From Bacteroidota bacterium (GTDB lineage: Bacteria; Bacteroidota; Bacteroidia; Flavobacteriales; Weeksellaceae), in contig JAHIQD010000004.1 in NCBI GenBank assembly GCA_018902795.1, positions 259,269 through 323,268 of the forward strand: DNA of 64,000 nt, read 5' to 3'. Positions 36,923-45,141 of this stretch are shown here, piece by piece; position 1 is the first letter of the stretch; every line of letters begins with the position of its first letter. Under the pieces are notes generated by a model. That model made no database searches and had not been told where the DNA came from. It saw nothing but the letters and a program-made list of their open reading frames with translations. The translations under genes and the position numbers were made by a program.

Positions 36923-37552
36923 ATGAAAAAGTTATTTTTAGGTGCAGCAGTCGCAATGAGTTCATTGACATTCGCACAACAGTTTGGTATTAAAGCAGGG
37001 ATGAACGTATCTTCACTTTCTAACGATTCATCACTAAGTGATCAGCAATCCAAAATCGGATTTAATGCAGGTGTATTTATGAATGCTCCTTTAGCAGAAA
37101 ACTTCAGCATTCAGCCAGAGCTTATCTATACTCAGTATGGTGCAAAAGGTACTTATAATGCAGATGTTGTAACTTCAAACGGAGTACAGAATCAGAAATT
37201 TTCATCTGCAACTCATTTAGATTACATCGCATTACCGGTAATGTTCCAATACAACGCAACTCCAAGTTTCTATTTAGAAGCAGGTCCTGAGTTTGGATTA
37301 TCTGTAAGTGCTAAAGACAAAGTGAAAAACGAAACAACTGGAGAAACTCTGGCAGAATCTGACAATTACAAAGACAGCATCAACGGATTTAATTTCGGTG
37401 TAGGTTTAGGTGCAGGTTACTATTTTACTCCTAATGTAGGTTTAACTGCAAGATATGTAGCTGGTCTTACTGATATCGCTAAAGACAGACCAAGCGGATC
37501 TGATTCAGTAAAAAACAATGTATTCCAAGTAGGTTTGGCTTACAAATTCTAA
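36923..37552 (+). CDS. Outer-membrane beta-barrel (porin family) protein
   Basis: 209 residues with signal peptide MKKLFLGAAVAMSSLTFAQ. The mature barrel repeats the blocks of the 10940 gene: GIKAGMNVSSLSND, GFNAGVFMNAPLAENFSIQPELIYTQYGAKG, MFQYNATPSFYLEAGPEF and NVGLTARYVAGLTDIAKD, ending VFQVGLAYKF. It is longer by two surface-loop insertions. Codon use is very regular (mostly A/T-ending preferred codons), suggesting high expression. Confidence 0.85.
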   Translation: MKKLFLGAAVAMSSLTFAQQFGIKAGMNVSSLSNDSSLSDQQSKIGFNAGVFMNAPLAENFSIQPELIYTQYGAKGTYNADVVTSNGVQNQKFSSATHLDYIALPVMFQYNATPSFYLEAGPEFGLSVSAKDKVKNETTGETLAESDNYKDSINGFNFGVGLGAGYYFTPNVGLTARYVAGLTDIAKDRPSGSDSVKNNVFQVGLAYKF

Positions 37553-37577
37553 GACACACACTTATTACATTCATATA

Positions 37578-37609
37578 AAAAAGGTTGGGAAATTATTCCC
37601 AACCTTTTT
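37578..37609. terminator. Bidirectional terminator
   Basis: A perfect 14-base-pair stem (AAAAAGGTTGGGAA and complement) with loop ATTA, between the barrel gene and converging purF. Confidence 0.9.
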
Positions 37610-37612
37610 ATT

Positions 37613-39103
37613 TTATTCATCTGTATAATCAGGACTCGGACCTGCCGGAACCGGGTACACTTCAGTGAAACAGCCAAAACAATGGTTGGAACTTCCCAAA
37701 ATAACTTTGAGATTATCCATACTTAAAAATTCTAGTGAATCAACGCCAAGATAATCCCTTAATTCTTCAACGCTCATATTCGCGGAAATTAAATCTTTTT
37801 TTGAAGGTGTATCAATCCCCAGATAGCACGGGGCAATAATGGGCGGTGAAACGCTTCGGAAATGAATTTCCTTCACCCCTGCTTCTTTCAGAATTTTCAC
37901 CAATCTTTTGGAAGTGGTTCCCCGAACAATGGAATCATCGATTATTACTACTCTTTTCCCTTTTATTTCTGAAACTATCGGGTTGAGTTTTAAGTTGACA
38001 ATTCTTTCCCTCATTTCCTGAGTCGGGACAATAAAACTTCTTCCGATGTAACGGTTTTTTATCAGAACCGGACGGAAAGGAATGCCTGAGGCAATGGAAA
38101 AACCAATCGCTGCCGGTACTCCGGAATCGGGAACCCCAATGACAATATCAGCTTCCACAGGAGCCTGTTCCCAAATTTTCATTCCTGATTTTTCACGTAT
38201 TTCGTGAACATTAATTCCTTCCAAGGTGGAATCTGGTCTGGCGAAATAAATATATTCGAAGGCACAGATTCTGTTTTCGCAGTTTTCTTTTACTAAAAAG
38301 GATTTGAGTCCTTTCTCATTTTCGCTGGTGTACACAATTTCTCCGGGCAAAATATCCCTTACATATTGCGCACCAACAGCATCCAAAGCCACAGATTCTG
38401 AAGCAGCAACGAAAGTTTTTTCATCAATCGCTCCTAAAACCAAAGGACGGATTCCGTGAAAATCGCGGAAGGCAAAGAATTTATTTCTCGTCATTCCAAC
38501 GACTGAATATGCGCCTTCAATTTTTTCCATCGTTGCTTTAATGGCACCTCTTAATCCTAAATCAAGGTTTTTCTGAATCAGTCTTAAAATCACTTCTGAA
38601 TCCGAAGTTGCTTTAAAAACTACACCTTCTGCCTCGAGTTCTTTTTTGAGTTCGTCAGCATTTGTTAAGTTTCCGTTATGAGCGATGGATAAGATAATCT
38701 GATCATATTCATTTTTGGCAAAAAAGGGCTGGAAATTGTATTTCTTCTTGTCCCCTGCGGTTGTATATCTTGTGTGACCAATTGCTGAATTTCCCATGAA
38801 AGTTTCAGGTTCGCGGATGTTTTTATATACATCAAGTACCAAACCTTCATCTTTAATATTGAAAATTTTCCCGTTTTTCATCACAGAAATTCCGCACGCT
38901 TCCTGTCCACGGTGCTGCAAGGCGAAAAGTCCGAACTGTGAGAGGGAAAACGTATCCAAATCAGTATCTGAATAAATTCCGAAAATTCCGCATTCTTCTG
39001 AAGGAGCATCAAAAACGTCTTCTGCTTTCAACAAATTTCTTCCGTAGGTTCTTTCTTTAAACTGGTTTAAATAATCATCTCTGTGTTGTTGTAAATCTTT
39101 CAT
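37613..39103 (-). CDS. purF: Amidophosphoribosyltransferase
   Basis: 496 residues. The glutaminase nucleophile is Cys38 in EECGIFGI, so a propeptide of 37 residues should be removed. HRGQEACGI and the PRPP loop VVIIDDSIVRGTTSKRL follow. CENRICAFEYIYF in the middle and HCFGCFTEVYP at the C-terminus supply cysteines like those of the Bacillus-type Fe-S enzyme, so a 4Fe-4S cluster is likely. It makes phosphoribosylamine, the first step of purine synthesis, and is the last gene of the purine run. Confidence 0.96.
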   Translation of the reverse strand: MKDLQQHRDDYLNQFKERTYGRNLLKAEDVFDAPSEECGIFGIYSDTDLDTFSLSQFGLFALQHRGQEACGISVMKNGKIFNIKDEGLVLDVYKNIREPETFMGNSAIGHTRYTTAGDKKKYNFQPFFAKNEYDQIILSIAHNGNLTNADELKKELEAEGVVFKATSDSEVILRLIQKNLDLGLRGAIKATMEKIEGAYSVVGMTRNKFFAFRDFHGIRPLVLGAIDEKTFVAASESVALDAVGAQYVRDILPGEIVYTSENEKGLKSFLVKENCENRICAFEYIYFARPDSTLEGINVHEIREKSGMKIWEQAPVEADIVIGVPDSGVPAAIGFSIASGIPFRPVLIKNRYIGRSFIVPTQEMRERIVNLKLNPIVSEIKGKRVVIIDDSIVRGTTSKRLVKILKEAGVKEIHFRSVSPPIIAPCYLGIDTPSKKDLISANMSVEELRDYLGVDSLEFLSMDNLKVILGSSNHCFGCFTEVYPVPAGPSPDYTDE

Positions 39104-39125
39104 TTTTTACTTTTCTCCAAAAAAA

Positions 39126-39845
39126 TTATTTGTTAAGAACTTTTTTCAATCTTTCATAGATCTCAACATAAGCTTCGGTAACTCCGCCCAAATCTCTTCT
39201 AAAACGGTCTTTATCGAGTTTTTTCAAGGTATCTTTATCCCAGAGCCTGCAGGTGTCAGGAGAAATTTCGTCAGCCAGAATAATTTGTCCGTCAGAGGTT
39301 TTTCCTAATTCTATTTTGAAATCGACCAGAATAATATTCATTTTATCGAAAAGATCGATAAGAATATCATTGATATCGGAACTGAGTTCATACATTTCAT
39401 CAAGCTCATCATACGTCGCTGCACCGAGAAAAACCGCGTGATGATCGTTGATTAGAGGATCACCGAGTTCATCTTTTTTGTAGCAGATATCGAAAATGGT
39501 TACCGGCGATTTAATGCCTTCTTCCACTCCCAATCTTTGCGCCATACTTCCGGCAGAATAATTGCGGACCACCATTTCTAACGGAATAATATGCACTTTT
39601 TTCACCAGCTGTTCTCTTTCATCCAATTTTTTAATGAAATGAGTGGGGATTCCTTTTTCATTTAAATATTCGAAAATCAGCGTCGTGATAGCGTTATTCA
39701 TTTCGCCTTTCAAATCTACACTTCCTTTTTTCTGTGCATTGAAAGCGGTTGCATCATCTTTGAAACGTACAATCACTTCATCCGGATGATCTGTTTCGAA
39801 GACCTGTTTTGCTTTTCCTTCATAAAGCATTGCTCCTTTTGTCAT
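39126..39845 (-). CDS. purC: Phosphoribosylaminoimidazole-succinocarboxamide synthase
   Basis: 239 residues, SAICAR synthetase: MLYEGKAKQVFETDHPDEVIVRFKDDATAFN at the start, the EMVVRNYSAGSMAQRLG block and LADEISPDTCRLWD near the end. It joins CAIR and aspartate in purine synthesis. It ends 22 bases ahead of purF and starts 39 bases after the DUF3307 gene, so it may be transcribed from the satD promoter as well as from purL. Confidence 0.96.
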   Translation of the reverse strand: MTKGAMLYEGKAKQVFETDHPDEVIVRFKDDATAFNAQKKGSVDLKGEMNNAITTLIFEYLNEKGIPTHFIKKLDEREQLVKKVHIIPLEMVVRNYSAGSMAQRLGVEEGIKSPVTIFDICYKKDELGDPLINDHHAVFLGAATYDELDEMYELSSDINDILIDLFDKMNIILVDFKIELGKTSDGQIILADEISPDTCRLWDKDTLKKLDKDRFRRDLGGVTEAYVEIYERLKKVLNK

Positions 39846-39884
39846 TTTTACTTTTTATTTGATATTATTTCTATTCTTTTTCAC

Positions 39885-40586
39885 TTAAATTTTCACTAAA
39901 ATTCCTGTAATTACAGCGATTCCAAAACTCAGTAATGTTCCTACCAAAACGTATTCTGTGAGTTTCCGCTGTTTCGCTTCCGCCAGATCGCTGAACCTGA
40001 AAACCGATTTCGCTGCAATCATAAAACCAACACCTTCCCAATGGTTGACGAGGATAAATACGAAAACCAAAAGCCGCTCTAAAATACCGATATATTTTCC
40101 TGCATTGACGAGAGATTCAGTCTGTAATTTGCTGTGTTCAACAGTAACCGGCGTCCAGATTGAGATTAAAGTTTTAATAAATATAGAAGACGGAACGGTT
40201 AAAAATACAACGGCGGTAAGCAGCTTTAAATTTTCCGGATTGAAGAAATCTTCCCATCTAAAATACGGAAAATAAATAACTGACAATACGGATATTACTA
40301 AAACATGCAGCAGCTGATCCACAAAAAACCAGGTTCTTTTGGTTTTGGGAGTCTGAAAGCTGAGTTTGATCCAGTCGATTAAAAAATGCGTAACGCCAAT
40401 GATTAAGGCAAGCCACCAAAGATTCAAATCCCACAGAAAAACGAAAGCCAAAACGGTATGAACCAGCACGTGGATATACAAATAAATACTTCCGCCTTGT
40501 TTTCTCTCTTTATCAGCAACCCATGAATTTGGCTGGAGAAGAAAATCTCCCAATAGATGCGCTAATATGAGTGGAATGAAAATCAT
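39885..40586 (-). CDS. DUF3307 multi-pass membrane protein
   Basis: A 233-residue protein with about seven membrane helices. It opens with LAHLLGDFLLQPNSWVADKE and has HVLVHTVLAF, THFLIDWIKL and FFVDQLLHVLV, polar His/Asp residues in helices that are characteristic of DUF3307. The family has no known function; the conserved His and Asp inside the membrane could mean a metal site or an intramembrane enzyme. Its ATG overlaps the stop of the SatD-like gene (TAATG), which argues for coupled translation and a shared function. Confidence 0.8.
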   Translation of the reverse strand: MIFIPLILAHLLGDFLLQPNSWVADKERKQGGSIYLYIHVLVHTVLAFVFLWDLNLWWLALIIGVTHFLIDWIKLSFQTPKTKRTWFFVDQLLHVLVISVLSVIYFPYFRWEDFFNPENLKLLTAVVFLTVPSSIFIKTLISIWTPVTVEHSKLQTESLVNAGKYIGILERLLVFVFILVNHWEGVGFMIAAKSVFRFSDLAEAKQRKLTEYVLVGTLLSFGIAVITGILVKI

Positions 40587-41191
40587 TACAGTTCTGTTAT
40601 TTTTTTTCTGAAATATTGATCCGTTTCCTGAATAAGATCATAATTAGACCGCTTAACCCTTTGACTTACTGATGATTGTGTAATATTAAAATCTTTCGCC
40701 AGTTCGTCCTGAGTGAGTTCAGAGTTGGTGAGCAACCGGTGAATTATTTCTGCCGTTGCTACGGTCCAGTTATCAAAATCGATGGAAGCCCATTTAAAAA
40801 GGATATTGAGATCACCGTTCACTTTATCGTTTTCAGTTTTGATCGCTAGAGTTTTTCCTTCTGCTTTGATGTCATTTAAAAGTCTTCCGGAATTGACATA
40901 CGCTGAACCGTTTGATTCGGTTATTTTTTCAGATAAAAAAACTTCGTTTCCGATTCCGATCGCCAGTCTTACGTCTAAATTCTCGAAAGTTCTGATTAAA
41001 GATTTAATGATTAAACATTTCCGAAAAACCTCATCAACGCTACATTTTACCTGAAACTCATCCCCCCGATATACTTCCCAGTTTTCGGGTGTTGCTGACC
41101 AGCCTCCTAAAAGATTTTTCAGTTTAGGAAGCCACAGTTCAGAATCAGTTTTTTGAGAATTGATAATATCCCCGGTTATAATGGCAATCAT
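40586..41191 (-). CDS. SatD-like protein: cyclase-like domain + C-terminal HTH
   Basis: A 201-residue two-part protein. Residues 1-125 fit the SatD family: IITGDIINSQ at the start, YRGDEFQ at 41-47, VRLAIGIG at 74-81 and GSAYVNSGRLL. The order (a first strand ending in Asp, a GDEF hairpin, an AIGIG strand, then a helix after GSAYVNSG) resembles GGDEF and class III cyclase folds; this comparison is mine. Residues about 157-185 (LTQDELAKDFNITQSSVSQRVKR) form a helix-turn-helix. So it may sense or make a nucleotide and bind DNA. The twin dyads just upstream suggest autoregulation. Placed between purL and purC. Confidence 0.75.
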   Translation of the reverse strand: MIAIITGDIINSQKTDSELWLPKLKNLLGGWSATPENWEVYRGDEFQVKCSVDEVFRKCLIIKSLIRTFENLDVRLAIGIGNEVFLSEKITESNGSAYVNSGRLLNDIKAEGKTLAIKTENDKVNGDLNILFKWASIDFDNWTVATAEIIHRLLTNSELTQDELAKDFNITQSSVSQRVKRSNYDLIQETDQYFRKKITEL

Positions 41192-41195
41192 TTTA

Positions 41196-41203
41196 CAAAT
41201 ATA
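41196..41203 (-). promoter_or_regulatory. Possible -7 element of the satD-like gene
   Basis: TATATTTG on the minus strand matches TAnnTTTG and overlaps the proximal dyad. The transcript would begin almost at the ATG; no good -33 partner was found. Confidence 0.4.
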
Positions 41204-41219
41204 AGCAATTATACTTATA
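41200..41219. promoter_or_regulatory. Operator-like dyad 1, TATAAG-N8-CTTATA
   Basis: A perfect inverted repeat of two six-base arms with an eight-base spacer, starting 9 bases upstream of the SatD-like start codon and overlapping the possible -7 element. Confidence 0.55.
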
Positions 41220-41257
41220 AACTAAAAATATAAGTTAAACAGCTAATATATCCGGAT

Positions 41258-41277
41258 TATAAGGAAATACACTTATA
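41258..41277. promoter_or_regulatory. Operator-like dyad 2, TATAAG-N8-CTTATA
   Basis: The same arms and the same eight-base spacer as dyad 1, 58 bases further upstream. Two single arms lie at 41229-41234 (TATAAG) and 41300-41305 (CTTATA). Confidence 0.55.
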
Positions 41278-41328
41278 AATCAAATTATTATTTAAAAACC
41301 TTATAATTTAAAATATTAGCTAATTAGC

Positions 41329-44300
41329 TTATTTGAAATACTCTACTCCGTTTTTGAAAATATTATGATAATTAGCGGTAGGAATGTTTTTAAGCAAACC
41401 TTCTGCAAATCTTTCAGGATGTCCCATTCTTCCCAAAATTTTCCCGGACTTACTCGTTACCCCTTCAATTCCGAACAGAGAATTATTTGGATTAAACGGC
41501 ATTCCGTGAGCAATATTTTCATCAAAATCGATGTACTGTGTTGCGATCTGTCCGTTTTCGTAGAGTTCTTTAATTACATTTTCAGAAGCCATAAACCTTC
41601 CTTCACCATGAGAAATCGGGATGGTATATACCTGATCCTTCATTCCTTTCAGCCACGGTGAATCGTCATTGGTCACTTTTACATTGACCATCTGCGAAAT
41701 ATGTCTACCTATTGCATTGTGCGCTAAAGTTGGGGAATTTTCATCCAAATCACGGATTTCCCCGAAAGGCAAAAGCCCCGATTTCACCAACGCCTGAAAA
41801 CCGTTACAAATCCCGAGAATCATCCCGTCGCGATTCAGTAATTCGTGAACTGCGTTTTTCATTTTCTCATTCTTCAGAACATTCACGATAAATTTCGCAG
41901 AACCATCCGGTTCGTCACCTGCCGAAAATCCTCCGGAAAAAACTAATATCTGCGATTGATTAATTTCAGAAATCCAGGCATCCAAACTTTCGTTGAGGAG
42001 ATGGTGATTTAAATTAATCAGTGGCAAGCTTGCAACTTCAGCACCTTCTTTCCGGAAAGCATTTTGGGTTTCGTACTCGCAGTTTGTTCCCGGGAAAACC
42101 GGCACAAAAACTTTCGGCTTTACTAAATGATGCTTACGGATATTTACCGTTCCTGCATTTACTGAATTGAATTTTCCATCCAGTTCAATAATCGTTTTTT
42201 CCTTTTCCACCGTCGGAAACAAACCTTCAAAAGTTTTTTTCCAAACATTTAATAAATCTGAAATGTTTAATTCTAAATCATTAATAATTAAGGTTTTACC
42301 ATCTTTAACCTTACCGATTAACTGCAAAAGATTATGATCCAAATCTGAAGAACTTTCAATAATTAAACTTCCGATATTTTTATTCAAAAGCAAGTGCTCT
42401 TCCAATGAAATTTCAGCGCCCAACTGATTACCGAAACTCATTTTCGCCAATGCTACAGCAACTCCGCCATCTTTAACCGTTTTCACTGAAACAATTTTTT
42501 CCAACTGAATATTTTCAAAAATAAAATTGAAAACTTTCTTCAGATTTTCATAATCCGGCAAACCATTTTCCTGTGGAATATGATGGAAGAAATACAGTTT
42601 ATTACCAGATTTTTTAAGTTCCGGAGAAATAATATTTTTCTTTTCGCCGTTCGCGCAGGCAAAAGAAATTAAGGTCGGAGGCACATTAATATCCTGAAAA
42701 CTCCCGCTCATGGAATCTTTTCCTCCAATTGCAGCGAGTTCAAAATTCATCTGCGCATCATAAGCTCCCAGAAGCGACGCCAAAGGTTTTCCCCATTTCT
42801 CAGAATTGTTACCCAGTTTTTCAAAATATTCCTGAAAACTCAGACGGATATTTTTATAATTTCCGCCCATTGCAACGATTTTCGCAACACTTTCTACCAC
42901 TGCATTTGCAGCGCCAACCATAGAATTCTGTGATGATATTTCCGCATCAAAACCCCAACTTGCCAGAGAAACAGTTTCAATATTTTTTGCATTCAAAATT
43001 GGTAAAGTCTGAACACTTCCTTCCATTTCGGTTTCCTGATATTTCCCGCCAAAAGGCATGGCTACTGAAGTTCCGCCTACCGAAGCGTCAAACATTTCCG
43101 CAAGACCTTTTTGTGAAGCTGAATTTTTATCGGAAAGTGCTTTTAAAAAGTTTTCTTCAGAGAATTTAATGTTATGATTTTCAACTTTCTGTAAATGAGA
43201 GACTTCCGCATGCTGAGATTTAGCACAACCGTTGGTATCCAGAAATTCGCGACTTAAATCAACGATTTTATTTCCCTGCCAAAACATCTGCATTCTGCCG
43301 GAATCAGTCACTTTTGCTACTTCTACGGCTCTGATATTTTCATTTTCGCAGTAACCGATAAATTTATCTTTATCTTTTGCATCAATTACGACCGCCATTC
43401 TTTCCTGAGATTCAGAAATAGCGAGTTCAGTTCCATTCAGACCTTCATATTTCAGAGGCAGAATATCTAGATTTATTTCGAGGGAATCAGCAATTTCGCC
43501 GATTGCAACAGAAACTCCGCCTGCTCCGAAATCGTTGGATTTTTTAATTAAGGTAGTAACCTCCGGAATTCTAAAAAGCCTTTGGATTTTACGTTCTTCC
43601 ACCGCATTTCCTTTCTGAACTTCGGTTGACAGCGTATGGATTGAAGTCTCATCCTGAACCTTCGAACTTCCGCTTGCACCGCCAACTCCGTCTCTTCCAG
43701 TTGCGCCACCAAGCAAAATGACCAAATCACCGGGCTGCGGTTTTTCTCGTCTTACCCAGTCCTTTTTCACGGCTCCGACTACAAATCCAACTTCCATGCG
43801 CTTTGCTTTGTAACCTTCGTGGTAAATTTCGTTCACTAAAGTTGTGGCTAAACCAATTTGGTTTCCGTACGAAGAATAGCCGTTTGCAGCCTGTTTAGAA
43901 ATCGTACGCTGTGGAAGTTTTCCAGGCAAAGTTTCAGAAATGGGTTCTAAAACATCCGCAGCTCCCGATAAACGCATCGCCTGATACACAAAAGCTCTTC
44001 CCGACAAAGGATCGCGGATTGCACCGCCTAAACAGGTCGAAGCGCCGCCAAAAGGTTCAATTTCTGTAGGGTGATTGTGGGTCTCATTTTTAAATAACAA
44101 ATACCAGGGTTCCTTCTTCCCGTCAAATTCCGCTTCAATTTCTATGGTACAGGCATTGATTTCGTCGGAAACAACAAGATTTTCCAGCTTTCCTGTTTTA
44201 TGGAAATATCTTGCACAAACGGTTGCCAAATCCATTAAAGAAATAGACTTTGCTTCCCGTCCGAGGAATTTTCTTTTTTCTATATAATCGTTGAAAATAT

Positions 44301-45018
44301 TTTCCAAAGTAGATTTAAACACTCCATTAAACTGAATATCAGTTAAGGCAGTTTCAAAAGTTGTGTGGCGACAATGATCGCTCCAATAAGTATCCAGAAC
44401 TTTAAGTTCGGTTTCTGTTGGATTTCTTTTTTCTGATTTAAATTCATTCTGAATGAATTCCAAATCATCAAAACCTAAAGCAAAACCGTGTTGATCGTAA
44501 AAATTTTTCAGTTTATCTTTTGAGAAATCAATGAAACCTTCATGAATAATCACTTTATCCGGTGTCTCTTCTTTCGGAATCTCCAGTTTTGAAAGATCTT
44601 TTTCCTGACTTTCCACTTTATTGATGAGATGATTTTTGATATTTTCCACCTCAGACTGATCAACGCCAAAAAGTTCAATCAGCTTTCCGCTTCTTACTTT
44701 GGAATTTTCATTTTCGGTGAGCAATGCGATACACTGTTCAGCAGAATCTGCTCTCTGATCATATTGTCCCGGCAAAAATTCGGTTGCAAAATGAATGTTT
44801 TTTGCAGGATTTTCATGATGAAGAATATCGGTAACCGGATCTACAAACGTATTGAAAACCACCAAATTCAGTTCACTTTCATCAATCCCGAAAACGTCAT
44901 AAATATTATATATTTTAACATCCTTAATGTGGGGAATGATATTTTTAATTTCATTAAAAATTTTTGGACTTTCTACATCGAAAATTCCACGTTTTTCTAC
45001 GAAGATTCTTTTTTTCAT
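41329..45018 (-). CDS. purL: Phosphoribosylformylglycinamidine synthase (large, fused type)
   Basis: 1229 residues from the ATG at 45018; a GTG two codons further up is the only alternative. It is the long PurL with the ATP-grasp-like AIR synthase halves (LGGATGRDGVGGASGSSK, IGGKDSMSGSF) and a C-terminal glutaminase domain with the nucleophile in LGICNGFQAL and ISHGEGRF. It turns FGAR into FGAM with glutamine. Gram-positive-type organisms split this into PurS, PurL and PurQ; here it is the Proteobacterial/Bacteroidota single chain. The 137-base gap after it holds the satD operators. Confidence 0.96.
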   Translation of the reverse strand: MKKRIFVEKRGIFDVESPKIFNEIKNIIPHIKDVKIYNIYDVFGIDESELNLVVFNTFVDPVTDILHHENPAKNIHFATEFLPGQYDQRADSAEQCIALLTENENSKVRSGKLIELFGVDQSEVENIKNHLINKVESQEKDLSKLEIPKEETPDKVIIHEGFIDFSKDKLKNFYDQHGFALGFDDLEFIQNEFKSEKRNPTETELKVLDTYWSDHCRHTTFETALTDIQFNGVFKSTLENIFNDYIEKRKFLGREAKSISLMDLATVCARYFHKTGKLENLVVSDEINACTIEIEAEFDGKKEPWYLLFKNETHNHPTEIEPFGGASTCLGGAIRDPLSGRAFVYQAMRLSGAADVLEPISETLPGKLPQRTISKQAANGYSSYGNQIGLATTLVNEIYHEGYKAKRMEVGFVVGAVKKDWVRREKPQPGDLVILLGGATGRDGVGGASGSSKVQDETSIHTLSTEVQKGNAVEERKIQRLFRIPEVTTLIKKSNDFGAGGVSVAIGEIADSLEINLDILPLKYEGLNGTELAISESQERMAVVIDAKDKDKFIGYCENENIRAVEVAKVTDSGRMQMFWQGNKIVDLSREFLDTNGCAKSQHAEVSHLQKVENHNIKFSEENFLKALSDKNSASQKGLAEMFDASVGGTSVAMPFGGKYQETEMEGSVQTLPILNAKNIETVSLASWGFDAEISSQNSMVGAANAVVESVAKIVAMGGNYKNIRLSFQEYFEKLGNNSEKWGKPLASLLGAYDAQMNFELAAIGGKDSMSGSFQDINVPPTLISFACANGEKKNIISPELKKSGNKLYFFHHIPQENGLPDYENLKKVFNFIFENIQLEKIVSVKTVKDGGVAVALAKMSFGNQLGAEISLEEHLLLNKNIGSLIIESSSDLDHNLLQLIGKVKDGKTLIINDLELNISDLLNVWKKTFEGLFPTVEKEKTIIELDGKFNSVNAGTVNIRKHHLVKPKVFVPVFPGTNCEYETQNAFRKEGAEVASLPLINLNHHLLNESLDAWISEINQSQILVFSGGFSAGDEPDGSAKFIVNVLKNEKMKNAVHELLNRDGMILGICNGFQALVKSGLLPFGEIRDLDENSPTLAHNAIGRHISQMVNVKVTNDDSPWLKGMKDQVYTIPISHGEGRFMASENVIKELYENGQIATQYIDFDENIAHGMPFNPNNSLFGIEGVTSKSGKILGRMGHPERFAEGLLKNIPTANYHNIFKNGVEYFK

Positions 45019-45032
45019 TTTCACTTTTATTA

Positions 45033-45075
45033 ATAGGATTTCATCCTATCCTTTGTTAAAACGTCCCTTCGGGAC
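45033..45075. repeat. Two small hairpins upstream of purL
   Basis: ATAGGAT-TTC-ATCCTAT (45033-45049) and GTCCC-TTC-GGGAC (45063-45075), joined by CCTTTGTTAAAAC. Paired mini-hairpins of this look are scattered in flavobacterial genomes by my recollection; their role is unknown. They lie between purB and purL and could act on the transcript joining them. Confidence 0.45.
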
Positions 45076-45116
45076 TGCGTAAGTATTTAATTTAATGAAG
45101 ATCATTACAAAAAAAA

Positions 45117-45136
45117 TGCAGACAAAATTGCCTGCA
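45117..45136 (-). terminator. Terminator of purB
   Basis: On the minus strand TGCAGGCA pairs with TGTCTGCA (one G-T pair) and is followed by a T run. Confidence 0.75.
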
Positions 45137-45141
45137 TAAAT

